DNA of 64,000 nucleotides from the NCBI GenBank assembly GCA_049115955.1, contig JAGDZJ010000002.1, positions 62,001 to 126,000 of the forward strand. The letters run 5' to 3'. The translations under genes and the position numbers were made by a program. Under the pieces are notes generated by a model. The model had not been told where the DNA came from and searched no databases. It saw only the letters and a program-made list of their open reading frames with translations. Numbering within the stretch: position 1 is the first letter of the stretch; each line of letters begins with the position of its first letter. Shown here piece after piece: positions 44,123-52,918 of this stretch. The DNA comes from Salinispirillum sp049115955. GTDB taxonomy: Bacteria > Pseudomonadota > Gammaproteobacteria > Pseudomonadales > Natronospirillaceae.

Positions 44123-47100
44123 TCAGTCTCCTGCCTGTGAATTATCCGCACCATCATTGTTGGCAACACCGTGACGAATAAGGTCCATCACCGTCTGAAC
44201 CTCACCTGACAACTGCTTACGCCCTCCTGTGTCACGGGAAGAAGCCTGAATAATACCTCCTTCATCAACATCTCGTAATGACGTCATCGGTTTCAGTAAC
44301 AAGTCTGTTTGTTGCTTGAAATAGCCGTCCATTGGTCCGCTGCCCCAGAGAGGGCTGCTCCATGCATCGACGATAAGGCTCCGTGTACGCTTGTCGATTC
44401 GTCGGCGATAGTGATCTTCACCTTCTGGAGAAAAGCCCCCCTGCAGACCTACGGCAAGCTCTATAAATCGGTTGATTTCTTCAATAAAAGCATCTCCTTT
44501 GGCAGAGAGCTCACTTCGCACATTCGGAATGAAACTGAAATCTGGTGTCTTTTTCTTCTCGTTCTCGGGCAGGCGTATCAGCTCACAGCTCGGTAGCACG
44601 CCAAGTAAATACGCTTGAAATATACTCGGGAACACGCGTTCAATAGCACGTTCAGCCCAACGATCGATGGCCGCTGGCTGAACCATACGCTCGAGAAAAC
44701 GGTGGAAGATATCAAAGACATGAACAATATGGCGGTCGCGACGGCGCTGCGGCGTTGGCAGAAGTACAACGAAGCCAATATGCATACGCCCGACACGAGA
44801 CGAGGCCTGGATGTACTCGGCAATATCTGACGGCATACCGGCGAAGAACATCGAATTGAATTCATCAACATCAACACCGTGCGAAATGGCAGATGTGGCA
44901 ATGACGGAACGCAATTGCTCGCGGATGGGCGAGAGAGGTTGCCCTGGATTCACGCGCAGCTGAGCTGTGTCCACTACTGCCTGTATTTCACCTTGCTCCA
45001 CTGATCCTGTAATGAGCCGAGTGTCAATCCCAGCCAGTTCGATGCCTTCGTTCAGATGACGTTTGCGTGTTTCCTCTGCCTCGGCGGCCATGATTTGGTC
45101 GCCACCTTTTTTATTAGTTACGTAAGTCAGTGCGATCCGGTGTAAATCGACGAGTGTTACGAGCTCCGAAGCGCTTGCCGCTAGAAGAGATTTTTTGTGT
45201 AGCTCTTGATTTGGCCCTGATGATATGTGGTCGGCCAGTTGTTGCTGCACAACTTTGAGCTGCTGTTTATCGCCACTCACGAGACTGTCGAAAAGACGAG
45301 TGATGGTCAAATGAAAACCTGAAAGAACCGCCACACTTGTAGAAGTGTGAGGCTTTCCATTCGTCATGAACGCCGTATACACCCGAGCTTGCTGGCTGGC
45401 CACCTCTATATTTGGGTTGGCTCGCCGAGCGACTTCTTCCACGGCGGCCTTTGCAGGCTCTGAGTAGAAAGACTTGTACAGCGAAGGCCCTGGCTCAGGA
45501 AACTGCGTCGCTGGAATCGAACGCTGGTACAAATGCTCAAGCTGACGTTCTGGATCAGAAACTGTCGCTGATGCGGCGATAATCTTGGCACGTCGACGTC
45601 GTCCTTGAGGATCAACTGCAACAAACTCACGCAGCGGTTTTCCTAGGTGCTCGAATACAGCATCTAGCGTCGACTCGAATAACCCCGCGAAAGTACCCAA
45701 TGATTCATCAAGTAGGTGCGCCTCATCCTGAATAGTGAGACTAGGAAAAGGATCATGAAATATCCGCTGCCCCGACCTATAAGCGGGATATACACCCTCC
45801 ATACCTTTGGTCTCTGGACCTAAGGCAAGCTCCTTACTATCAGGAACATAGAGACGTCCATTAACAGGTTTGACCCACGGCGCGGCTCCAAACATGCCAT
45901 AAATGCGCCGAATAGTCCGACTAGAATGTCCAATAAGTGCCAGCTTATCGACCGTACCGAGCAGCACAGATGGCGCTAAATCATAGATATCTTCATCAAC
46001 GATGTAGAACGGAAGAGGCTGCCATTGCCCCTGATTAGAATCGCATTGAATATCAGTACAGACGTGGCCGAGCGTCTGATCACCCCGCTCGACAAAAAGG
46101 CGTAGCGCAGTTTCTTTCTGACAAAACGGGCACTTAGGCAGCTTTCTCCAAGCACGCAGTGCCGCTAAATACTTCGCGTCGCGTTCCCTAAGATCCTCCT
46201 CATCCGGCAGCCATGGTGGAGCAGTTGTGATTTGAGGAATGCTTTTGACGCCTTTTGCACTATGGCGATTCGGCGAACCTCCACCACCTACCCAAAACCC
46301 GATGGATAACCTATCACCAGCGTATTCATAACGTCGACGCACACGCTCTGCCCAGGCTAGCACGCGAGCACAACGTTGGGCCTGCTGAATCGTGAGCAAC
46401 CGCAATGGATAACGAATCAAAGCTGTAACACCACGGTGCTTTCCACGCAGTCTATCAAGCATCAGGTTGAAGACGAGCAGACCGAAAAAGGCCTCGGACT
46501 TTCCTCCACCCGTGGCGAAGTATAGGAGAGTGACAGCGTCGTCGCGTCGCTCGTCGTAGAAATGGTTAAACTCTTCGATACGGGATGCTAGCGAGGGGAT
46601 ATTCGCAATGATGAAGGCCAGCTGAAACAGTCGCCACTCGTTATTGTCGTGCCTGAATCGCGATTGCATGAAGTCAGCCATCGCTTCGTTCATTGCAAGC
46701 CAAGCTTCGTAGACGATAGCTTTTGGATCAGATTGTTGCCCTCGTTCTTGCCATACCGACTTGGACTCTCGTAAACATTCAAGCCCCGCCGCAATCGAAT
46801 TCATCTCTGCTTCCCACTTGACGATATCCGACCGCAAAGCCTCCGTTTCTCGTGCAGCACCTTCGCTATCAGATGAATCAAGCCCTTCATTTGGATTCAC
46901 CTCACTAGGCAACGTATCCAGCCATGCCTGCATGGCTGACACGAGTGGCTCTATTCCTTCGAGGCCTTCAGGCTTCGAAAGCAGTCGTACTTTCCGTTGT
47001 ACTCCATTGGTGCTAGTCGGCACGATACGCGGCTGTACATAGCGTGGAGTCCAAGTAGTTTCTAGCACTGAAAGTTCAGGCTCTGATTCAACGCGAACAA

Positions 47101-48328
47101 CCCCGCAGTTATGCCCCATTGCCGGATAGGTAAGGTATTTGTTGAATCGGTATGAAGGCTTGATGCGCTCCAGCCTTAACGGGTGGTGATGCACCGCCGG
47201 CAGCTGAGCGCGCAGAGATACGAGGAACACAGCCTCTTCGGTCTCGTCGACATTCTGGCGAGGGACCTGGCTAACATTCTCCAGTGCTACAAACAGATTG
47301 CACCTCGAATTATCGAGCCAATCAGTACTAAATTGAATATCCCAGTTAAGTTGAATATTTGGAACAGCTACTGGCAAGTCAGACTTTCGGACTCTATCGA
47401 GAAAGTCCAACCAGTTGGTGTACTGGCTAGCTGGAATGGTGAGCTGGCGACGATATCCCCACTCTTTTCCTCCTGTGTCTGGATCACTGCTATGAACCCA
47501 TTCATCCAACCGCTTGACAATGGCATTATTCATACGCTCAGCATGCTCATCGGCCTCACGTTGAAGTTGAACACTGGGTTTGGATTTATCCAGTTCAAGT
47601 ACAGGAAGATCAACTTCCAACCGCAACCACTTGTGTGGAACTGCTAGGGGTTCAAAATGTTCATCCTTGATTGGAGGCATGACAGACGTGGTAACAGGAA
47701 ATGCTTCTTTCACCGTATCACCTGATGCATCTCCTTCAGTATCGCCACCTGCTTCAGTTTCAGCTACGTCCTGTGGTAAGTCAGAAGTCAGCAAATGCCT
47801 TGGGATACCCTTGGCAGCATATACTTCATCAACAACTTTTTTGCGAATCTCGACCCACCCCGGATGCTTCTGCTTGGAAACGTATGTGCCTTTGGCCTTC
47901 TCCCATTCTTGATCTAAGCGCTTGTTACGCTCGGCTTTGAGTTCATCAATTACAGCTTGCCGCAACATGAAGACTGGCCTGCAGTTGGGACGTTTAAGAT
48001 CATCTTCATGAGGTAAAACACGCACATACAGGGCAAGCTCTGGTTGAATTGTTATCACTGAAGGAGACGTCGCGTTGAGCTGCATCTGCAAGCCATGTGA
48101 TGAAATCCAGATCGGTGAAGTCACCTCGTCGTCGCCAGAAGGATTGCGTTGCGGCAGGAGAAAGCCAGAATTCAAAAGCGCCCTTGGGCGGGCTCCGAAC
48201 AGATACTGGCCTGTAGGGCCTTGGCCACTCACTTGGGCATAGGTCAGGTTGAGAATGCTATCGACCACGGCTTCCTTCAATGTGGAAGAGATCTTTGATG
48301 GGTCTTCACGGACTACAGTTTGATTCAT
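44123..48328 (-). CDS. drmA: DrmA-like large helicase of a DISARM-type system
   Basis: 1401 aa from the ATG at 48328. Superfamily 2 helicase motifs are spread over the second half: Walker A-like ATGGGKSE (about residue 604), DEAH in IQDEAHLLDE (about 866), and motif VI QASSRVGR (about 1176). The N-terminal region with GPTGQYLFGARPRALL near residue 40 and a zinc-like CPFC...C stretch near 735-765 are also DrmA-like. ATGA overlap with the upstream unknown gene and near-overlap with drmB, so the three are translationally coupled. DNA loading or unwinding role in DISARM is family knowledge. Confidence 0.82.
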   Translation of the reverse strand: MNQTVVREDPSKISSTLKEAVVDSILNLTYAQVSGQGPTGQYLFGARPRALLNSGFLLPQRNPSGDDEVTSPIWISSHGLQMQLNATSPSVITIQPELALYVRVLPHEDDLKRPNCRPVFMLRQAVIDELKAERNKRLDQEWEKAKGTYVSKQKHPGWVEIRKKVVDEVYAAKGIPRHLLTSDLPQDVAETEAGGDTEGDASGDTVKEAFPVTTSVMPPIKDEHFEPLAVPHKWLRLEVDLPVLELDKSKPSVQLQREADEHAERMNNAIVKRLDEWVHSSDPDTGGKEWGYRRQLTIPASQYTNWLDFLDRVRKSDLPVAVPNIQLNWDIQFSTDWLDNSRCNLFVALENVSQVPRQNVDETEEAVFLVSLRAQLPAVHHHPLRLERIKPSYRFNKYLTYPAMGHNCGVVRVESEPELSVLETTWTPRYVQPRIVPTSTNGVQRKVRLLSKPEGLEGIEPLVSAMQAWLDTLPSEVNPNEGLDSSDSEGAARETEALRSDIVKWEAEMNSIAAGLECLRESKSVWQERGQQSDPKAIVYEAWLAMNEAMADFMQSRFRHDNNEWRLFQLAFIIANIPSLASRIEEFNHFYDERRDDAVTLLYFATGGGKSEAFFGLLVFNLMLDRLRGKHRGVTALIRYPLRLLTIQQAQRCARVLAWAERVRRRYEYAGDRLSIGFWVGGGGSPNRHSAKGVKSIPQITTAPPWLPDEEDLRERDAKYLAALRAWRKLPKCPFCQKETALRLFVERGDQTLGHVCTDIQCDSNQGQWQPLPFYIVDEDIYDLAPSVLLGTVDKLALIGHSSRTIRRIYGMFGAAPWVKPVNGRLYVPDSKELALGPETKGMEGVYPAYRSGQRIFHDPFPSLTIQDEAHLLDESLGTFAGLFESTLDAVFEHLGKPLREFVAVDPQGRRRRAKIIAASATVSDPERQLEHLYQRSIPATQFPEPGPSLYKSFYSEPAKAAVEEVARRANPNIEVASQQARVYTAFMTNGKPHTSTSVAVLSGFHLTITRLFDSLVSGDKQQLKVVQQQLADHISSGPNQELHKKSLLAASASELVTLVDLHRIALTYVTNKKGGDQIMAAEAEETRKRHLNEGIELAGIDTRLITGSVEQGEIQAVVDTAQLRVNPGQPLSPIREQLRSVIATSAISHGVDVDEFNSMFFAGMPSDIAEYIQASSRVGRMHIGFVVLLPTPQRRRDRHIVHVFDIFHRFLERMVQPAAIDRWAERAIERVFPSIFQAYLLGVLPSCELIRLPENEKKKTPDFSFIPNVRSELSAKGDAFIEEINRFIELAVGLQGGFSPEGEDHYRRRIDKRTRSLIVDAWSSPLWGSGPMDGYFKQQTDLLLKPMTSLRDVDEGGIIQASSRDTGGRKQLSGEVQTVMDLIRHGVANNDGADNSQAGD

Positions 48329-51135
48329 AGTTTCTGATCCTTGATAGGGCCGATACATTCAACGGCGGACACGCTCTCACGAGCAGTATCGAATAATAGT
48401 GTAAGCGTCTGCCGCTTAACATTGGAGTTGGTCATGACGGACTCTGGCTGCAACAGCATATAGGAGTAGATATCTGAGATATGTCGTCCATCCAGTCGGC
48501 GTGAGGTTCGAACAGCCATAATAACGCGCTGCCATTGATATGCTGCTTCCAATGGAGAAAACCCTAGAACATCTGCAAAAGCTTTGAACGCTGCTTCACT
48601 TTGTGGGGCTTGTGGTCTAAGCTCCTCGAAAGGTGTATTTTGCGACTCTCCCAAGTCTATCCAATGGCGCATTGACATCTCCTTCGGTAAATCATCTTCC
48701 AACTTAGGATCAATCTCGAGTATTCGCTTACGAAGCTCCCTGACGTTATCGGCAAGCGTTCCTTTCGAGAATTTTTCAGAGAAGCGCTTTTGTACTTGTT
48801 CATGATAGCTGCGCAATGCCGCTTCAAATGTCTTATCTGTATGAATGGGAACACCAGCCTCACGTAGCACTTGCTCAACCATTTCACGCAGTTCAGCCGA
48901 CATGACAAACAGTTTGTCACCCACTTCTAATGACTTGATTTGGCAGACTCTGAACCCCCGGTTTGATGAGTGCAGTGATGTAGGATCATAAACATAGACC
49001 TCAGAGCTATCTCGTCGATACTGAGTAGTGCCATTATCCAGTCGAACGATCCATGCATCAGGATCGATACCGTTGTGTTGAGCGGATACTTCCCCGGAAA
49101 GATCTATACGAAATGTAGGCAAAGTATAGTCACTGGTAGACAAAACTGATGCATCGTTTGGGAGGTCCTTTAATTGACGAAGAATTGATTCAATTCGCGG
49201 CTTAAAAGATCTAAATTCTGAGAAATTTTCGATAATGGGCTTAAGGGACGCACGTAAAAATTGCCCTGCTCGTTGCGTGAGAAGAATCACTGAATGCGCA
49301 GGCACTCGATCATCGGTAAGAATTAATCTCAAACAGACTTCATTCAGACCTGCAAAGACAAGTGTAGACCTCTCACTTTGTGCCAGATGTTCTTCAAAAT
49401 GCGTTGCTGAAATGAGATGAACTCGATTGTTGAAAGCCTCGAATAAAATACCCCCTGGATATTGATGATACTCTGCTAAAAATCGCTCGGCCAGTCTACG
49501 ATAAAGAGCACTGGTAAACACGACGGTGACCTCATGCTTTTTTCCTTTAATTGCATTTGCTACGAGCTCAGCCAATTTGTGAGCAAAAGGTGTTGCTTCT
49601 TGATAGCTGGCGAACAGCTCAGAGCCTTTTTCTATACATTCCATCAATGCGGAACGGCTTTCTCCAACTCCCACGTCACGATCAAATTGGTTTAGCGCAC
49701 TAATTTGAGTAAGCCAATCAAAAGCCACACGGGTGTGCGCGGTCACATCAGGCCCTGACAAATACTCAGATAAGTGCTTTATACCGCATGGAAGAGCAGC
49801 AATACGTGATACATACGCCGCTGCATCCACTAAGGGTTTGGCTCCTTCTTTTCCCCCAGGAACGCCTCCAGCAATCCGTATCAATTTATTGGCAACTTTA
49901 GCGACATCCGAGTCGACAATGTAGACTTCAAATTCCTTCGGCAATGGATGTAAACACTCAGATTCCCCCTTTGACAATAACCCGTCAGACCCAACTGTGC
50001 TCGGGAAAGCATGAATTGTGTACTCATAAGGCGATTTCCAACGTAGAGCTAACTCACGCTTGTTGTTACGTTTCCAGAGTTCATCTTTCAGCTTATATGC
50101 CGAATGAGGTTCATCCGTGACAACAATCACGCCGGGAGGTTTTTCATGAAAAACTTCTTCCAGTGCCATGCAGAAACGTGCAATCCGTCCCTTCCAACCT
50201 GGAGCCTCGAATCGAACAGCACGTGTTGCAGAAATTAGTACCACCTCAGGCGGAGAGAGATTAGAAAGTTCTTTGAGTGCCTTATTCAACTCCTCATCCG
50301 ACATTCGGCCATCGAGCGCAAATAAAGCATCTGGGGCCGACCTGGGGGCCCCTATGACTTTGCACTGCAACTCCTTCAAGGACTTAGCATGTGCTCGCTT
50401 CACCAACTTAGTACGTATAAGTGCAAGCAGCTTGTCAGTGCAGGGTTTCCATTTTTCAAACTCAGGCGCAGCAAGAAAGCTAGGCAATAACTCTCCTATG
50501 GTTGGATTGAAATGCTTCCCCTCAACATTTGGTAAACTAGCGTCACTGAAGGAGTAGAAGTAAGCATCTTTATCAGGCAAAGAGCGTTTGACCAAACTGT
50601 TAGGGGACACCTCGGCCAGCCTATTTGCTATTTCTAGTACTGCACTTCGATCGAATTGAATATGATTAAGGGGATAGAATACATTCGTCTTTACAGGAAA
50701 AAGAACCCCTCTAATGCCTTGTTTATCTCCCTCTTGCCAACGTGCCAAAGTTGCCAACGCATGCACTAATGTTAATGTCTTAAACGTAGCCGGCCATACA
50801 AACGCAATGTTTCGTGAGCGATGTTCGGCCGCATGTAGATACAAATCCGCCAATTCTACTAATGTGCTAGATGGAGCACTTGGGTATTCATCTTCGTCAA
50901 CAAATAAATCTATCAACGAACTTTGGACTCGTCGAGTAACCGGAGGCAAAGGCTTCTGTCTTTCCTCTTCCTTTTCATGCTTCTTCTCCATTTTTTTACG
51001 AGATTGGCTTTTTTTTGGCTCAAGATCAGGATTACGCTGCTTCTTTTTGGCGAGTAAATTTAGCGCATTTTGTTTCGCCTCTTGACGCTCCTTCTCCGCC
51101 TCCATTAGATTTTTGAACTTGTCTTTACGCGCCAT
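48325..51135 (-). CDS. Unrecognised 936-aa defence-operon protein
   Basis: I do not recognise this family. Residues 1-65 are Lys/Glu/Arg-rich, probably coiled or disordered. Then come features recalling a degenerate helicase or ATPase: a PATFKTLTLVHAL stretch in Walker A position (about 108), VVLISATRAVR (about 294) and a DEPH motif in VVTDEPHSAYKL (about 330). No nuclease motif is evident. It is coupled to drmA by ATGA, in the place where some DISARM loci carry drmE or drmD, so it may be a counterpart of one of those. AT-richer than the flanking chromosome. Confidence 0.75.
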   Translation of the reverse strand: MARKDKFKNLMEAEKERQEAKQNALNLLAKKKQRNPDLEPKKSQSRKKMEKKHEKEEERQKPLPPVTRRVQSSLIDLFVDEDEYPSAPSSTLVELADLYLHAAEHRSRNIAFVWPATFKTLTLVHALATLARWQEGDKQGIRGVLFPVKTNVFYPLNHIQFDRSAVLEIANRLAEVSPNSLVKRSLPDKDAYFYSFSDASLPNVEGKHFNPTIGELLPSFLAAPEFEKWKPCTDKLLALIRTKLVKRAHAKSLKELQCKVIGAPRSAPDALFALDGRMSDEELNKALKELSNLSPPEVVLISATRAVRFEAPGWKGRIARFCMALEEVFHEKPPGVIVVTDEPHSAYKLKDELWKRNNKRELALRWKSPYEYTIHAFPSTVGSDGLLSKGESECLHPLPKEFEVYIVDSDVAKVANKLIRIAGGVPGGKEGAKPLVDAAAYVSRIAALPCGIKHLSEYLSGPDVTAHTRVAFDWLTQISALNQFDRDVGVGESRSALMECIEKGSELFASYQEATPFAHKLAELVANAIKGKKHEVTVVFTSALYRRLAERFLAEYHQYPGGILFEAFNNRVHLISATHFEEHLAQSERSTLVFAGLNEVCLRLILTDDRVPAHSVILLTQRAGQFLRASLKPIIENFSEFRSFKPRIESILRQLKDLPNDASVLSTSDYTLPTFRIDLSGEVSAQHNGIDPDAWIVRLDNGTTQYRRDSSEVYVYDPTSLHSSNRGFRVCQIKSLEVGDKLFVMSAELREMVEQVLREAGVPIHTDKTFEAALRSYHEQVQKRFSEKFSKGTLADNVRELRKRILEIDPKLEDDLPKEMSMRHWIDLGESQNTPFEELRPQAPQSEAAFKAFADVLGFSPLEAAYQWQRVIMAVRTSRRLDGRHISDIYSYMLLQPESVMTNSNVKRQTLTLLFDTARESVSAVECIGPIKDQKL

Positions 51136-51172
51136 AGGACCTGTCCTGATATAGGGAGTAGCTTATAAGTGA

Positions 51173-52918
51173 CTAATTTTCAAAAGCACTCTGCGTTGCT
51201 TCTTCGAAATCACGTCCCTCCGATAAAAATTTCTTCAGTTTATCGGGGTTTGGCAGAGGCAACTGCTTAAGCTCAAAAATAGACACATTTGTTGCCCCAG
51301 ATATACACCTAAAACACCTATCGATTACTGACAAACCGAGCAAAAGGGACAGTTGCGCAGGCGCTAATACTGGCTCTGGTACAGCCTGCTCTAGGATGAC
51401 CGTATGGTTTTCACCAACAAATCCACCATAGTTCTCTAGAATTTCATTTGGAACAGTAGCTGCAATTAAACGTCTCGACTGATCATTCGAGGTTACGCGT
51501 TGCAAGATGACGCTAGGATGTCGAACTATTGACCGGTGTGACTTCGAGCCTAGGTCCACAAAGCAAGGTTCATTATTGAGCTTAGAAGACCCGTCGAACC
51601 GCAAACGCCCATCAGAAGCTATGTCACTGGACCAAAGAAGTGGAATAGCTGAAATAGCATTTGCCTTAGCAACATTCTTTTCCGACAAGTAGGTAGGGCG
51701 CTGGTCACGGTTCCACACAAATGCTCCAATCCGAGCCCTATAGCCATAATCAACAATGGTAAACTTGGATTTCATCGCTCGACGCAATAGTTCTGCATCA
51801 CTTTCTGACCGAGGAATAGGCCAGACCGAACCAGAGTTTGGCAGCGAGCATATCCCAACATCGACATATTCTCCATTCCGAGACACCACACTTACTCTTG
51901 TATCCCCCTCAACCGTACAATCGCTTTCTTGACGTTGCATAAGGGTAAGAGCGGTTTCTTGCTCAACATCGATAAAAACACCCGAACGATCGCTCACCAT
52001 GCCGATACTAATAAATTTAACATGTGATATAAGATAAGTGCGAAGTTTTGAAAAATATTGTCCCGACAAGAAACTCGTGGGAGTCACCAGAGCACATTTT
52101 CCTTGAGGTGCCAGTAGGCTTATGCAAAGAACCATAAAAAGCGTATAAAGGTTCGGCTGACCTTCGATTACTTCCGAGTATCCGTTGATATAAATATTTA
52201 CTTCTTCAGACTTAATTTTACGAAAAGGTGGATTGCAAACAACAACATCCAACTTACCCTCCAATGGTGACGCTTGAAGCAACGAATCTAGGCACTGAAT
52301 CTGAAATTTTGGAATTAATCTAGATACAATTACTTCATCATAAAAAACCATGAGAAGAAAATGCCTTGATAGCTTGCATAATGTGGTATCCCTATCAATT
52401 CCGTATAAATTTTTTTGAGCATGCTTAATTATTTCCGTAGGGCTTGCACCTTTAACTTTCAGACTGCATTGCATTCTCATGGCAATTGGAGTCAGAAACG
52501 CAGCTCCACCACAAGCAGGATCACAAAAACTATTTAAAGAAAAATCGACACCACTTTCCTCCAAATCGTCCAGTAAACGCTTGGTTAGCGAAGGCGGAGT
52601 AAAGAACATTGCCAAATTCTTACGCATCTCATAACCAACTAGTTGAGCATAAGCAGACGAAAGCCAATATACTGCCTCCAATAAGTCATGTGATTGTATG
52701 AAATCAACGAAATTTACTACTGCAGGGTCGTTCTGCAATACAGAAGGAGCTGGCAACCCTGACCGCGGCAACCCTTTGAATGATTGTTTACACCAACGAG
52801 CCAATACCGCTCCGATCAATGCTTCGGTTTCGACTTGACGCTCAATAAGGGTATGGCTCAACAAACGGACTAATCGCTGAAAGAGCTTTTTATTTTGCGC
52901 AGTCACAGATAGCTCCAA
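51173..52918 (-). CDS. N6-adenine DNA methyltransferase of the DISARM-like operon
   Basis: 581 aa. Motif I DPACGGAAF (133-141) and catalytic motif IV NPPF (229-232) in the order of gamma/Eco57I-like or HsdM-type adenine methylases; the C-terminal half (about 370-570) looks like a target-recognition region. The only available start is a TTG at 52918, so the N-terminus may be incomplete. It overlaps the truncated end of hsdR by 16 nt. In DISARM class 1 the methylase (DrmMI) marks self DNA; this gene sits in that role. Confidence 0.82.
   Translation of the reverse strand: MELSVTAQNKKLFQRLVRLLSHTLIERQVETEALIGAVLARWCKQSFKGLPRSGLPAPSVLQNDPAVVNFVDFIQSHDLLEAVYWLSSAYAQLVGYEMRKNLAMFFTPPSLTKRLLDDLEESGVDFSLNSFCDPACGGAAFLTPIAMRMQCSLKVKGASPTEIIKHAQKNLYGIDRDTTLCKLSRHFLLMVFYDEVIVSRLIPKFQIQCLDSLLQASPLEGKLDVVVCNPPFRKIKSEEVNIYINGYSEVIEGQPNLYTLFMVLCISLLAPQGKCALVTPTSFLSGQYFSKLRTYLISHVKFISIGMVSDRSGVFIDVEQETALTLMQRQESDCTVEGDTRVSVVSRNGEYVDVGICSLPNSGSVWPIPRSESDAELLRRAMKSKFTIVDYGYRARIGAFVWNRDQRPTYLSEKNVAKANAISAIPLLWSSDIASDGRLRFDGSSKLNNEPCFVDLGSKSHRSIVRHPSVILQRVTSNDQSRRLIAATVPNEILENYGGFVGENHTVILEQAVPEPVLAPAQLSLLLGLSVIDRCFRCISGATNVSIFELKQLPLPNPDKLKKFLSEGRDFEEATQSAFEN

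Noticed and set aside
48325..51135. Calling the 936-aa protein DrmE outright
   Set aside because: Position before drmA fits, but I cannot confirm sequence similarity, and an adenine methylase is not the class usually found with DrmE.
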